Assembly (NCBI GenBank): GCA_017882545.1
Contig: JADGPG010000020.1
Span: 1 to 60,720 of the forward strand
DNA: 60,720 bases
Source: Thermoleophilia bacterium
GTDB lineage: Bacteria; Actinomycetota; Thermoleophilia; Miltoncostaeales; Miltoncostaeaceae
Direction of reading: 5' to 3'
The notes under the pieces were generated by a model, which did not search any database, was not told the DNA's origin, and saw only the letters and a program-made list of their open reading frames with translations. Below are positions 38,145 through 47,658 of this stretch, piece after piece. Made by a program: the position numbers and the translations under genes. Numbering within the stretch: the stretch's first letter is position 1; each line of letters starts with the position of its first letter.

Positions 38145-39428
38145 ATGTGCGACCATGCGCAGGTGCAGCAGACGGTGCTGGTGGTGGGCGGCGGCGGTCG
38201 CGAACACGCCCTTGTGCGGGCGCTCGCGCGCGCTGAAGGCAACCCGAATATCTATTGCGCCCCCGGCAACGCCGGCATCGCACAGGACGCCCAGGTTCGC
38301 CCGGTTGACGTCAACGACCCGCGGGCGGTGACCGCGCTCGCACGGGAAATCGCCGCCGACTTCGTGATCCTCGGCCCCGAGGCCCCCCTGGTCACCGGGG
38401 CGGGCGACGCGCTACGGGTGGCAGGCATTCCCGTGCTCGGCCCATCGAAGGCCGCCGCACGACTCGAAGGCAGCAAGGCCTTCGCCAAGGAGATCATGGT
38501 GGCCGCCGGCGTACCGACCGCCCGCTCGGTGACGGTGACCGACGTCGCGACGGGCGTCGCGGCGATCGACGCGTTCGGGGTCCCGGTCGCGATCAAAGCC
38601 GACGGGCTTGCCGCCGGCAAGGGCGTCGTCGTCGCCCAGACCCGCGACGAGGCGGTCACGGCGCTCACCGACGCGCTCGAGCGTCGCGTGTTCGGCGAGG
38701 CCGGTGCGATCGTCGTGGTCGAGGAGGGGATGACCGGTCCCGAGGTGTCGCTGCTGGCGATCTGCGCGGGCGAACACATCGCGCGGTTTCCCGCCGCGCG
38801 TGACTACAAGCCGATCGGCGACGGGAACGTCGGCCCGAACACGGGCGGAATGGGGTCGGTCTCGCCGATCCCGGACCTGTCGGACGCCGAGGCCGACCGC
38901 CTGATCGACCTGGTGCACCGTCCGGTCGTCGCCGAAATGGCACGTCGGGGAATCCCCTTTTCGGGGGTTCTGTACGCCGGCCTGATGATGACGGCCGCGG
39001 GCCCGCGGGTGCTGGAGTTCAATGTGCGGTTCGGCGATCCGGAGACGCAGGCGCTGCTGCCGCGACTCGCCGACGACGCCCTGGAATTTCTCGGCAACGC
39101 GGCCCGGGGACGCGTCCCTGACCGCCCCGTGGCCGTCCATGCGGACCCGTGCGTCGCGATCGTGCTCGCCGCGGCCGGTTATCCCGGCACGCCGCGCCAG
39201 GGCGACGTCATCTCGGGCCTCGCGGCGGCGGCGCTCGGCGCCGAGATCTACCACGCGGGCACGCGTCGCAACGATGCGGGCCAACTCGTAACCGGCGGCG
39301 GACGTGTCCTCGCGGTTGCCCACCGGGGCACCACCGTCGCCGAGGCGCGCGCACGGGCGTACGCCGCGGCGGAGCTCATCACCTGGGAGGGCATGCAAAT
39401 GCGACGCGACATCGCGCTGGGCCTGTGA
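38145..39428 (+). CDS. purD: Phosphoribosylamine-glycine ligase
   Basis: ATP-grasp enzyme making GAR, step 2 of purine synthesis. VLVVGGGGREHALV at the N-terminus, IKADGLAAGKGVVVA ATP-binding, NTGGMGS, FNVRFGDPETQ. 427 residues from ATG 38145; the conserved core begins at GTG 38163 or nearby, so the first six residues are uncertain. CGGAGA lies ~20 bases upstream, and an A7 run at about 38106-38112 is the only such run in the region. Confidence 0.94.
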   Translation: MCDHAQVQQTVLVVGGGGREHALVRALARAEGNPNIYCAPGNAGIAQDAQVRPVDVNDPRAVTALAREIAADFVILGPEAPLVTGAGDALRVAGIPVLGPSKAAARLEGSKAFAKEIMVAAGVPTARSVTVTDVATGVAAIDAFGVPVAIKADGLAAGKGVVVAQTRDEAVTALTDALERRVFGEAGAIVVVEEGMTGPEVSLLAICAGEHIARFPAARDYKPIGDGNVGPNTGGMGSVSPIPDLSDAEADRLIDLVHRPVVAEMARRGIPFSGVLYAGLMMTAAGPRVLEFNVRFGDPETQALLPRLADDALEFLGNAARGRVPDRPVAVHADPCVAIVLAAAGYPGTPRQGDVISGLAAAALGAEIYHAGTRRNDAGQLVTGGGRVLAVAHRGTTVAEARARAYAAAELITWEGMQMRRDIALGL

Positions 39429-40720
39429 TTCCGCGCTACTCACGACCGGCCATGTCGGCGGTCTGGGTCGAGGAGGCGAAGTTCGGACGGTGGCTCGAGG
39501 TGGAACTCGCCGTCTGCCGCGCCTGGGCTCGGCGCGGCGTGATTCCGGCCGACGACCTCGTCGAGATCGAGGCCAAGTCCGCCTTCACGGTCGAGCGCTC
39601 GCAGGAACTCGAGAAGACGACCAACCACGATGTCGTCGCGTTCCTGACCGACGTCGCCGAACACGTGGGCCCGGCCTCGCGCTGGATCCACTACGGCATG
39701 ACCTCGTCGGACGTCCTCGACACCGGCCTCGGGCTGGCGATCAAGCGCGCGGGCGAGCTGCTGCTGGCCGAGCAGGCGGCGCTCACCGTCGTGCTGCGCG
39801 ACTTGGCGCTCGCCCACCGCGACACCGTCGCCGTGGGACGGACCCACGGCGTGCACGCCGAGCCCACGAGCTTCGGACTCCGCATCGCTGGATTCGCGTT
39901 CGAGAGCCGGCGCAACGAAGAGCGCCTGGCGCGTGCCGTCGCCCAGTGCGCGATCGGCAAGCTGTCCGGGGCCGTCGGCACGTACGCCACGCTGCCGCCC
40001 GACCTCGAGGCAGAGGTGCTTGAGGAGATCGGCCTCGGCGCCGAACCGGTCTCAACGCAGGTCGTCGCCCGCGACCGGCACGCGGAGCTCGTCACCGCGA
40101 TGGCCGTCGCGGCGAGCTCGCTCGACCGCCTCGCCACCGAGCTGCGCCACCTGCAGCGCACGGAGGTCCGCGAAGTCGAGGAGGCCTTCACCGTAGGCCA
40201 GAAGGGCAGCTCGGCGATGCCGCACAAGCGGAATCCCATCACGGCCGAGCGGATCTCGGGGCTCGCGCGCGTCGTCCGCGGCGCATCGGTCGCCGCTCTC
40301 GAGGACGTGGCGCTCTGGCACGAGCGGGACATCTCGCACTCGTCGGTCGAGCGCGTGATTCTGCCCGACGCGTTCCTTGCGCTCGACTACATGCTCGCCA
40401 AGGCCCAGCAGCTGGTCGGCGGCCTGGTCGTCTACACCGAACGCATGCAGGAGATCCTCGAGAGCTCCGGGGGGCTCGTGTTCTCGCAGCGGGTGCTGCT
40501 GGCGTTGGTCGGGACGGGTCTCACCCGCGAGGATGCGTACGCCATCGTCCAGCGCAACGCGATGGAGTGCTGGAACACCCGCGTGCCACTGCGCGAGCTG
40601 TTGGCGGCCGATCCCGACGTGGCCACCCGCCTCGACGCCGACGCGCTGGCTGAGCTGTTCGACCCGCGCTGGTACCTCCGGCACGTCGACGAGGTCATGG
40701 ACCGGGTCGCGGCACTGTGA
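39425..40720 (+). CDS. purB: Adenylosuccinate lyase
   Basis: Acts twice: SAICAR to AICAR and adenylosuccinate to AMP. N-terminal RYSRPAMSAVWVEEAKF, TTNHDVVAF, IHYGMTSSDVLDT (catalytic His), signature SSAMPHKRNP (~262-271) and ISHSSVERV. 431 residues, homotetrameric fumarase superfamily. GTG at 39425 overlaps the purD stop as GTGA. Confidence 0.95.
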   Translation: MIPRYSRPAMSAVWVEEAKFGRWLEVELAVCRAWARRGVIPADDLVEIEAKSAFTVERSQELEKTTNHDVVAFLTDVAEHVGPASRWIHYGMTSSDVLDTGLGLAIKRAGELLLAEQAALTVVLRDLALAHRDTVAVGRTHGVHAEPTSFGLRIAGFAFESRRNEERLARAVAQCAIGKLSGAVGTYATLPPDLEAEVLEEIGLGAEPVSTQVVARDRHAELVTAMAVAASSLDRLATELRHLQRTEVREVEEAFTVGQKGSSAMPHKRNPITAERISGLARVVRGASVAALEDVALWHERDISHSSVERVILPDAFLALDYMLAKAQQLVGGLVVYTERMQEILESSGGLVFSQRVLLALVGTGLTREDAYAIVQRNAMECWNTRVPLRELLAADPDVATRLDADALAELFDPRWYLRHVDEVMDRVAAL

Positions 40721-41601
40721 TCCCGGAGCCGATCGCACGCGGTAAGGTCCGCGAGATCTACGCCGACGGCGATGACCGGCTCGTCCTAGTCGCGAGTGAC
40801 CGCATCTCTGCGTACGACGTCATCATGCCGACGCCGATCCCCGACAAGGGGCGCGTACTGACGGCGATGTCGGTGTTCTGGTTTGCCGAGACCGCGGACC
40901 TCGTGCCGAACCACCTGATCAGCATCCGCGGCGATGACCTCCCCGAGTCCTTCCGCGCCGACGAGTTCGCGGGCCGCACGATGCTCGTCCGGCGACTCGA
41001 GATGATCGAGCTCGAATGCGTCGCCCGCGGATACCTCGCCGGATCGGGCTGGCGCGAGTATCGCGAGACTGGCATGGTCGGCGGCCACGCACTTCCGCCG
41101 GGCCTGCGCCAGGGCGACCGCCTGCCCGAGCCGATCTTCACGCCCGCAACCAAAGCGACCAGCGGGCACGACGAGAACATCACCCGCGACGAGGCCGCGG
41201 CGCGCTTCGGCGCCGGGCCCGTCGCAGCCCTCGAGGCGCTCACCCTCGCGATCTACCGCCAGGCCCACGACCGCTGCGCCGAGGCCGGGATCATCCTCGC
41301 CGACACCAAGTTTGAGTTCGGGCGCGACGGAGACGGCGCGCTGGTACTCGCCGACGAGGTGCTGACGCCCGATAGCTCCCGGCTCTGGCCGGCCGCTGCA
41401 TGGGCGCCTGGTGCGAGCCCGGCGTCGTTCGACAAGCAGTACGTGAGGGACTGGCTCGACGGCTCTGGCTGGGACCACTCGCCGCCCGGACCGGCGCTGC
41501 CGGACGAGGTCGTCGAGGGCACACGCGCACGCTACATCCAGGCGTATGAACGTATCTCCGGACACCGATTTGTCGACTACCTCCAGGAGGCGCACCGATG
41601 A
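40717..41601 (+). CDS. purC: SAICAR synthetase
   Basis: Couples CAIR with aspartate. GKVREIYADGDDRLVLVASDRISAYD-type N-terminus, MLVRRLEMIELECVARGYLAGS, KATSGHDENIT and LADTKFEFG motifs. 294 residues, the longer form with the C-terminal QYVRDWLDGSGW helix, as in actinobacteria and yeast. GTG start overlaps purB by 4 bases. Its substrate CAIR would need PurE, absent here. Confidence 0.95.
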   Translation: MIPEPIARGKVREIYADGDDRLVLVASDRISAYDVIMPTPIPDKGRVLTAMSVFWFAETADLVPNHLISIRGDDLPESFRADEFAGRTMLVRRLEMIELECVARGYLAGSGWREYRETGMVGGHALPPGLRQGDRLPEPIFTPATKATSGHDENITRDEAAARFGAGPVAALEALTLAIYRQAHDRCAEAGIILADTKFEFGRDGDGALVLADEVLTPDSSRLWPAAAWAPGASPASFDKQYVRDWLDGSGWDHSPPGPALPDEVVEGTRARYIQAYERISGHRFVDYLQEAHR

Positions 41602-41834
41602 CCCGTGTCGTCGTAACGGTCATGCCGCGTGACGGCGTGCTCGATCCGCAGGGCCAGGCCGTGCAGGGCGCCCTCGGGCGCCTCGGCTTCGCGGGGATCC
41701 ACGACGTCCGGCTCGGGCGCCGGATCGAGCTGGAGCTCGAGGGTCCGGACCCGCTGGGCGATGCCCGCCGGATGTGCGAGCAGCTTCTGGCGAACCCCCT
41801 GATCGAAGACTTCACCGTCGCGCTCGAGGGCTGA
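41598..41834 (+). CDS. purS: FGAM synthase subunit PurS
   Basis: 78-residue scaffold of the three-part FGAM synthase (PurS-PurQ-PurL). VVVTVMPRDGVLDPQGQAV, DVRLGRRIELELEG and a C-terminal PLIEDFTV are typical. ATG overlaps purC (ATGA). Confidence 0.95.
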   Translation: MTRVVVTVMPRDGVLDPQGQAVQGALGRLGFAGIHDVRLGRRIELELEGPDPLGDARRMCEQLLANPLIEDFTVALEG

Positions 41835-41837
41835 CCG

Positions 41838-42467
41838 GTGATTGCCGTCGTGCGGTTCCCCGGATCGCTTGACCACGACAGCGCCATCCGCGCCGTCCAG
41901 GCGGTCGGCGGGCAGGCGACCTATGCCTGGCATGCCGATACGGAGCTCCCCGCCGGGACCCGCGCAGTCGTGCTGCCGGGCGGGTTCAGCTACGGCGACC
42001 ACCTGCGGCCGGGGGCGATCGCATCGCGGTCGCCGATCATGGCCCCCGTCCGACGCCATGCCGACGCGGGCGGCCTCGTGCTGGGCATCTGCAACGGATT
42101 CCAGGTGCTGTGCGAGGCCGGGCTGCTGCCCGGCGTCCTGCGGACGAATCAGAGCACGTCGTTCGTCTGCCGGCAGGTCGAGCTCGAGGTCGTTGACCGG
42201 CACACGCCGTTCACCCGTGAGCTGGGCGGATCGCTCTCGATCCCGATCAAGAACCATGACGGTGCCTGGTTCGGTGACCCCGCGACCACCCGCATCGTGC
42301 TGTCGTACGGCGCCGAGAACCCGCTCGGGGCGGTGGCGTCGGCGGCAGGGGTCGCAAACGCCGCGGGCAACGTCCTCGGCCTGATGCCGCATCCGGAGGA
42401 GGCGACCGACCCGCTGCTGGGATCCACCGACGGGCTCGGGTTGTTTGCGGCGCTGGTGCGCGCATGA
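41838..42467 (+). CDS. purQ: FGAM synthase glutaminase subunit PurQ
   Basis: Class I glutamine amidotransferase that supplies ammonia to PurL. IAVVRFPGSLDHD, LPGGFSYGDHLRPGA, nucleophile in GICNGFQVL (C85) and His/Glu in MPHPEEATD. 209 residues. GTG start three bases after purS. Confidence 0.95.
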   Translation: MIAVVRFPGSLDHDSAIRAVQAVGGQATYAWHADTELPAGTRAVVLPGGFSYGDHLRPGAIASRSPIMAPVRRHADAGGLVLGICNGFQVLCEAGLLPGVLRTNQSTSFVCRQVELEVVDRHTPFTRELGGSLSIPIKNHDGAWFGDPATTRIVLSYGAENPLGAVASAAGVANAAGNVLGLMPHPEEATDPLLGSTDGLGLFAALVRA

Positions 42468-44635
42468 GCGCGCCGCTGCACCGCCAGCTTGGGCTCTCCG
42501 ACGAGGAGTTTGCCGCGATTCCGGGGCTGATCGGGCGCCCGCCCACCGATCCGGAACTGGTGATGTTCAGCCTGATGTGGAGCGAGCACTGCTCCTACAA
42601 GCACTCCCGGAGTCTGCTGCGACGCTTCCCGACCACGGGCCCGCACGTCCTGCAGGGACCCGGCGAGAACGCCGGCGCGGTCGACGTCGGCGACGGTTGG
42701 GCGATCGCCCTGAAGGTGGAGTCCCACAACCACCCCTCGGCGGTCGAGCCCTTTGAGGGCGCCGCGACCGGTGTCGGCGGGATCGTGCGCGACATCCTCG
42801 CCCTGGGCGCCCGCCCGATCGCCCTGCTCGATTCGCTGCGCTTCGGCACGCTCGACAGCCCGCGCAGCCGACATCTGTTCACCCGTGCCGTCGCGGGCAT
42901 CGGCCATTACGGCAACTGCATCGGCGTGCCGACGGTGGGCGGAGAGGTCGTGTTCGACGATCGCTACGAGGATTCGTGCCTGGTCAACGCCATGTGCGTC
43001 GGGCTGGTCCCCGCCGACGGGATGTTGCGCGCCGCGGCGTTCGGCGAGGGCAATCTGTTGGTCCTGATCGGAAACCGCACCGGGCGCGACGGCATCGGCG
43101 GAGCAAGCGTGCTCGCATCGGCAGAGCTGAGCGCCGACGACGACAGCAAGCGACCCTCGGTCCAGGTCTCGGACCCGTTCACCGAGCGCAAACTCATCGA
43201 CTGCTGTCTCGAGCTGGCCGGCGGCGGCTTGCTGCTCGCCCTCCAAGATCTCGGCGCGGCCGGACTCACCAGCGCCGCAAGCGAGATGGCGGCCAAGGGC
43301 GGCGTGGGACTCGAGATCGACCTCGACCGCGTCCACCTGCGCGAGGAGGGGATGGCGGCGGCCGAGATCCTCGTGTCGGAGAGTCAGGAGCGCATGCTCG
43401 GACTCGTCGATCCGGCCAATCTCGACGCGGTCCTGGCGATGTGCGCACGCTGGGAGCTGGACGCCAACGTCATCGGCACCGTGACCGGCACGGGAAACTT
43501 CACGGCCCGCCACCATGGCGAAATCGTCGTGGATATCCCGGCATCGGCCCTGACCGACGACGCGCCCTCCTACGCCGTACCACGCGACCCGGCGCCGGCC
43601 CCGGTAGCGCTGGATCTCGATGCGGTTCCGGTCCCGGGCGATCTTGCGAACGCGTGGCTCGCCCTCCTCGGCCGCCCCAACATCGCCTCAAAGCGGTGGA
43701 TCTACCAGCAATACGATCACCTCGTCGGCGCGAACACCGTCCGACGCCCAGGTGGAGACGCCGCGGTGATCCGTATACCGGGCATGTCCCGGGCGCTTGC
43801 GGTCACGACCGACTGCGCCGAGCGCCATTGCGAGCTCGACCCGCGCGGCGGCGGGCGGGCATCGGTGTTCGAGGCCGCGCGCAACATCGCCTGCACGGGC
43901 GGGCTCCCATACGCGGCCAGCGACTGCCTCAACTTTGCGAACCCCGAGAAGGGGAGCACGGGCTGGCGGCTGGCCGAGGCCATCGAGGGGATGAGCGAGG
44001 CGCTCGAGGCGATCTCCGTCCCGGTGGTCTCGGGCAACGTATCGCTCTACAACGAGAGCCCTGAGCGCGCCATCTACCCGACCCCGGTGATCGGCATGGT
44101 GGGGCTGCTGGAGGACGCCGCGGCGAGCGTCGGACACGCCTACGGGGCGGAGGGCGACCTGGTCGTCCTGCTCGGCGGGGGCCTGCCGCGGCTCGACGCA
44201 AGTGAGTGGCTGGGCACCGCATCCGGCTCGCCGGCTCGCCCGGATCTCGGCCGTGAGGCCGCACTCGTCAGCGCGATGGTCACCGCCGCGCGCCGGGGCG
44301 TGGTGACCTCCGCCCACGACGTCTCGGACGGCGGGATCGCCGTCACCCTCGCGGAATCGGCGCTCGCCGGCGGAATCGGCTGCACCGTGACGCTCCCGGG
44401 CGGGCGGCGCGCCGACGAGGTCCTGTTCGGTGAATCGGGCGAGCGGATCGTCGTCACCTGCCGCCCGGAGGCGCTCGCAGCGCTGCGGGAGAGCGCCGGT
44501 GACGTACCCGTCGCGGTCATCGGCGCCGTCGGTGGCGATACTGTGGAGGTGTCCGTCGACGGGATGAGCGTCCGTCTCGAGCTCGAGCGGGCGCGTGACG
44601 TCTACGAGACCACACTGACCAAGGCGATCGCATGA
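42464..44635 (+). CDS. purL: FGAM synthase synthetase subunit PurL (small type)
   Basis: ATP-dependent amidation of FGAR to FGAM. 723 residues, the small Bacillus/Thermotoga type that needs PurS and PurQ, unlike the ~1300-residue enterobacterial fusion. Motifs LMWSEHCSYKHSR, ESHNHPSAVEPFEGAATGVGG and GLTSAASEMA. ATGA overlap with purQ and with purF. Confidence 0.96.
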   Translation: MSAPLHRQLGLSDEEFAAIPGLIGRPPTDPELVMFSLMWSEHCSYKHSRSLLRRFPTTGPHVLQGPGENAGAVDVGDGWAIALKVESHNHPSAVEPFEGAATGVGGIVRDILALGARPIALLDSLRFGTLDSPRSRHLFTRAVAGIGHYGNCIGVPTVGGEVVFDDRYEDSCLVNAMCVGLVPADGMLRAAAFGEGNLLVLIGNRTGRDGIGGASVLASAELSADDDSKRPSVQVSDPFTERKLIDCCLELAGGGLLLALQDLGAAGLTSAASEMAAKGGVGLEIDLDRVHLREEGMAAAEILVSESQERMLGLVDPANLDAVLAMCARWELDANVIGTVTGTGNFTARHHGEIVVDIPASALTDDAPSYAVPRDPAPAPVALDLDAVPVPGDLANAWLALLGRPNIASKRWIYQQYDHLVGANTVRRPGGDAAVIRIPGMSRALAVTTDCAERHCELDPRGGGRASVFEAARNIACTGGLPYAASDCLNFANPEKGSTGWRLAEAIEGMSEALEAISVPVVSGNVSLYNESPERAIYPTPVIGMVGLLEDAAASVGHAYGAEGDLVVLLGGGLPRLDASEWLGTASGSPARPDLGREAALVSAMVTAARRGVVTSAHDVSDGGIAVTLAESALAGGIGCTVTLPGGRRADEVLFGESGERIVVTCRPEALAALRESAGDVPVAVIGAVGGDTVEVSVDGMSVRLELERARDVYETTLTKAIA

Positions 44636-46071
44636 GCGTGCTCTGGGACGATGACTCTCCCCATGACGAATGCGGCGTCGTCGGCATCGTGGCGCCCGGG
44701 CGCGACATCTCCCGGCTCGCATTCTTCGCGCTCCACGCCCTCCAGCACCGCGGGCAGGAGAGCGCCGGCATCGCCGTGACCGACGACGGCCATGTCATGG
44801 TGCAGCGCGACCTCGGCTTGGTCGGGGCCGTGTTCGACGAGCCGTCACTACGGAGCCTGTCGGGGCACTCGGCGATCGGGCACGTCCGCTACTCGACGAC
44901 CGGGTCCAACAAGTGGGAGAACGCCCAGCCGGTCACCCGCAACCGCGGGGATGGCCTGGTCGCGCTCGGCCACAACGGCAACCTCACCAATACCGACGCG
45001 CTTCGGGAGCAGCTCTGCAACGACCCGCAGCCGCTTCAGGCGACCACCGACTCGGAGATCATCGCGGCCCTGCTGGCACGTGAACCGGGGTCCCTGCTCG
45101 ACGCGGTCGTCGCCGTCATCGGACGCCTGGTCGGCGCATTCTCGGCAGTGGCCCTGTCCGCCGACGAGTTGGTCGCGTTCCGCGACGCCCACGGGGTGCG
45201 CCCGCTGGTGCTCGGACGGCTCGAGGGCGGGTACTGCGTCGCATCCGAGACCTGCGCCCTCGACCAGATCGGTGCCGAGCTCATGCGCGAAGTGCGGCCG
45301 GGTGAGGCGGTCCGGCTGACCGCGGCGGGCATCGAGAGCCGACAGGTGCTGGCACCGTCCGCCTCACGAATGTGCGTCTTCGAACACATCTACTTCGCCC
45401 GTCCGGACAGCCTGCTCGACGGCAAGAACGTCTGGGAACAGCGCCGTGCGATGGGCATCGAGCTCGCCCGGGAGGCACCGGTCGACGCGGACATGGTCGT
45501 CGGCCTGCCGGACTCGGGCACCCCGGCGGCGATCGGGTACGCGTTTGCGTCGGGCATTCCATATTCAGAGGCGGTGGTGCGGAACCGGTACGTGGGTCGG
45601 AGTTTCATCCAGCCCGACCAGGAGCTGCGCAAGAACGGCGTCAAGCTGAAGTTCAACCCCCTCCGGGAGGTCATCGACGGCAAGCGCCTGATCGTGGTCG
45701 ATGACTCGATCGTGCGCGGGACCACCACCGAGCAGGTCGTCGCGATGCTGCGCGAGGCGGGGGCCCGCGAGGTCCACATGCGGATCTCGAGTCCGCCGAT
45801 CGCATGGCCGTGTTTCTACGGCATCGACATGCCGTCCCGCGGTGAGCTGATCGCCGCGCGGATGTCGATCGACGAGGTCGCCCGCGTCACCGGCGCGACG
45901 TCGCTGTCGTACCTGTCCCTCGACGGGCTCCAGCGTGCCATCGGCACGCCCGCCGACCGGTTCTGCCGCGCCTGCTTTACGGGCGAGTACGCGATCCCGG
46001 TGCCGGACTCGACGATCAAACTCCGCTTCGAGGGCGCGGTCGCGCCGACGGCCGGAGCACGACCGGCGTGA
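44632..46071 (+). CDS. purF: Amidophosphoribosyltransferase (4Fe-4S type)
   Basis: First committed step, PRPP to phosphoribosylamine. The N-terminal nucleophile in HDECGVVGI is C14, so 13 residues are a propeptide to be removed. PRPP-binding VVDDSIVRGTTT is present. Cys residues in RMCVFEH, AWPCFYG and FCRACF match the four 4Fe-4S ligands of Bacillus-type PurF, so the enzyme is likely oxygen-sensitive and cluster-bearing. 479 residues. Overlaps purL and purM by 4 bases each. Confidence 0.95.
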   Translation: MSVLWDDDSPHDECGVVGIVAPGRDISRLAFFALHALQHRGQESAGIAVTDDGHVMVQRDLGLVGAVFDEPSLRSLSGHSAIGHVRYSTTGSNKWENAQPVTRNRGDGLVALGHNGNLTNTDALREQLCNDPQPLQATTDSEIIAALLAREPGSLLDAVVAVIGRLVGAFSAVALSADELVAFRDAHGVRPLVLGRLEGGYCVASETCALDQIGAELMREVRPGEAVRLTAAGIESRQVLAPSASRMCVFEHIYFARPDSLLDGKNVWEQRRAMGIELAREAPVDADMVVGLPDSGTPAAIGYAFASGIPYSEAVVRNRYVGRSFIQPDQELRKNGVKLKFNPLREVIDGKRLIVVDDSIVRGTTTEQVVAMLREAGAREVHMRISSPPIAWPCFYGIDMPSRGELIAARMSIDEVARVTGATSLSYLSLDGLQRAIGTPADRFCRACFTGEYAIPVPDSTIKLRFEGAVAPTAGARPA

Positions 46072-47030
46072 GCGCGCGGGAGATCTCGTACCGCGATGCC
46101 GGCGTCGATCTCGACGCGGCCCGCACCCACACGGCCAATATCGCCGGGCTCGTCCACGGTGGGGTGACCGGATTCGCCGGCGGCATCGCACTGCCACCGA
46201 TGCGGGAGCCGGTCTTGCTGGCCTGCACCGACGGCGTCGGTACGAAGCTGCTCCTTGCGCGCGAGGCAGGACGGCTGAGCGGTCTCGGGCAGGACCTCGT
46301 GGCGATGTGCGTCAACGACCTGATCTGCTCCGGGGCGCGACCGGTCGGGTTCCTCGACTACCTGGCCGTCGGCAAGCTCGACCCGGACGAGGCGCACGTC
46401 CTCGTCACCTCGATCGCCGACGCCTGCCGCGCCGTTGACTGCGCGCTACTCGGCGGTGAGACGGCCGAGCTACCGGGGCTCTACCGGCCCGGGCATTTCG
46501 ACCTGGCCGGGTTTGCGATGGGCATCGTCGAGCGCGACCGCATGCTCGGCCCCGAACGTGTCCGGGACGGTGACCTGATCGTCGGCATCCCGTCGTCCGG
46601 CGTTCATTCGAACGGCTTCTCGCTGGTCCGGGCCCTGGTGGCGGACGGTGCGCTCGACTGTTCGGCCGAGGTGCTGTTGACTCCCACGCGGCTCTATGTC
46701 CGCGAGGTGCTCGATCTCATCGACGGCGATGTCGACCTGCATGCGGTCGCGCATATCACGGGCGGCGGACTCCCGGAGAACCTGCCGCGTGCGCTGCCGG
46801 ACGGCCTTGGCGCGACGCTCATCCCCGGCAGCTGGCCGATGCCGGCGGCCATCGCGGCAATCATCGCCTCGGGTCGGGTCGCCGACGGGGACGCGTGGGA
46901 CACCTTCAACATGGGGATCGGCCTGTGCATCGTGGCGCCGGAGTCGGCGCAGCCGGCGATCGCCGATCGGATCCCCGACGCATGCGTGATCGGCAGGGTC
47001 GGCCCGGGCGCAGGGATGCGGCGTGCCTGA
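46068..47030 (+). CDS. purM: AIR synthetase
   Basis: ATP-dependent cyclisation of FGAM to AIR. SYRDAGVDLDAA, LLACTDGVGTKLL, AMCVNDLICSGARPVGFLDYLA and GGETAELPGLY. 320 residues, slightly short because the C-terminus ends soon after DACVIGRV. GTG overlaps purF; its end overlaps purN by 8 bases. Confidence 0.95.
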   Translation: MSAREISYRDAGVDLDAARTHTANIAGLVHGGVTGFAGGIALPPMREPVLLACTDGVGTKLLLAREAGRLSGLGQDLVAMCVNDLICSGARPVGFLDYLAVGKLDPDEAHVLVTSIADACRAVDCALLGGETAELPGLYRPGHFDLAGFAMGIVERDRMLGPERVRDGDLIVGIPSSGVHSNGFSLVRALVADGALDCSAEVLLTPTRLYVREVLDLIDGDVDLHAVAHITGGGLPENLPRALPDGLGATLIPGSWPMPAAIAAIIASGRVADGDAWDTFNMGIGLCIVAPESAQPAIADRIPDACVIGRVGPGAGMRRA

Positions 47031-47658
47031 CGCGTTCCGGATCGTCGTGCTGATCTCCGGTTCGGGCACCAACTTGCAGCGCCTGATCGACACTGTGCAC
47101 ACGCCGGGCGGCCCGTCGGAAATCGTGCTTGTCGTGAGCTCCCGCGAGGATGCATTCGGGATCGAGCGGGCCCGGACCGCCGGCATCCCAACCAGGATCG
47201 TCGCGAGGGACCCCGGCGCCGATCGCCTCGACCGCGATCGTGCCCTCGCCGACGTCGTCGCCGGCGAGGCGCCCGACCTCGTCGTGCTTGCCGGGTGGAT
47301 GAGCATCCTGACGGGGGCGTTTCTCGACCGCTTCCCCAACCGCGTGATCAACCTGCACCCGTCGCTGCTGCCGGCATTCCCCGGCATGCATGCGATCGAC
47401 GACGCGCTCGCATGGGGGGTCCGCTTTACGGGCGTGACCGTCCACTACGCCGAAGAGGAAGTCGACGGCGGACCCCCGATTCTCCAAGAACCCGTGCCGG
47501 TGTACGTCGGCGACACCCGCGAGTCGCTTGCCGAGCGCGTGCACGCCGCAGAGCACCGCCTCCTGCCGGATGCCGTGCGGCTGTTCGCCGCGGGGCGCGT
47601 CTGGCGCGACCCCCAGTCACCACGAAAGGTCCATATCCTCGAGGAGGGGCAACTGTGA
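47023..47658 (+). CDS. purN: GAR transformylase PurN
   Basis: Folate-dependent formylation of GAR. VLISGSGTNLQRLID, active-site INLHPSLLPAFPGMHA (Asn, His) and GVTVHYAEEEVDGGPPI (Asp). 211 residues. Although it works at step 3, the gene lies after purM. GTG start inside purM; GTGA overlap with purH. Confidence 0.94.
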   Translation: MPDAFRIVVLISGSGTNLQRLIDTVHTPGGPSEIVLVVSSREDAFGIERARTAGIPTRIVARDPGADRLDRDRALADVVAGEAPDLVVLAGWMSILTGAFLDRFPNRVINLHPSLLPAFPGMHAIDDALAWGVRFTGVTVHYAEEEVDGGPPILQEPVPVYVGDTRESLAERVHAAEHRLLPDAVRLFAAGRVWRDPQSPRKVHILEEGQL

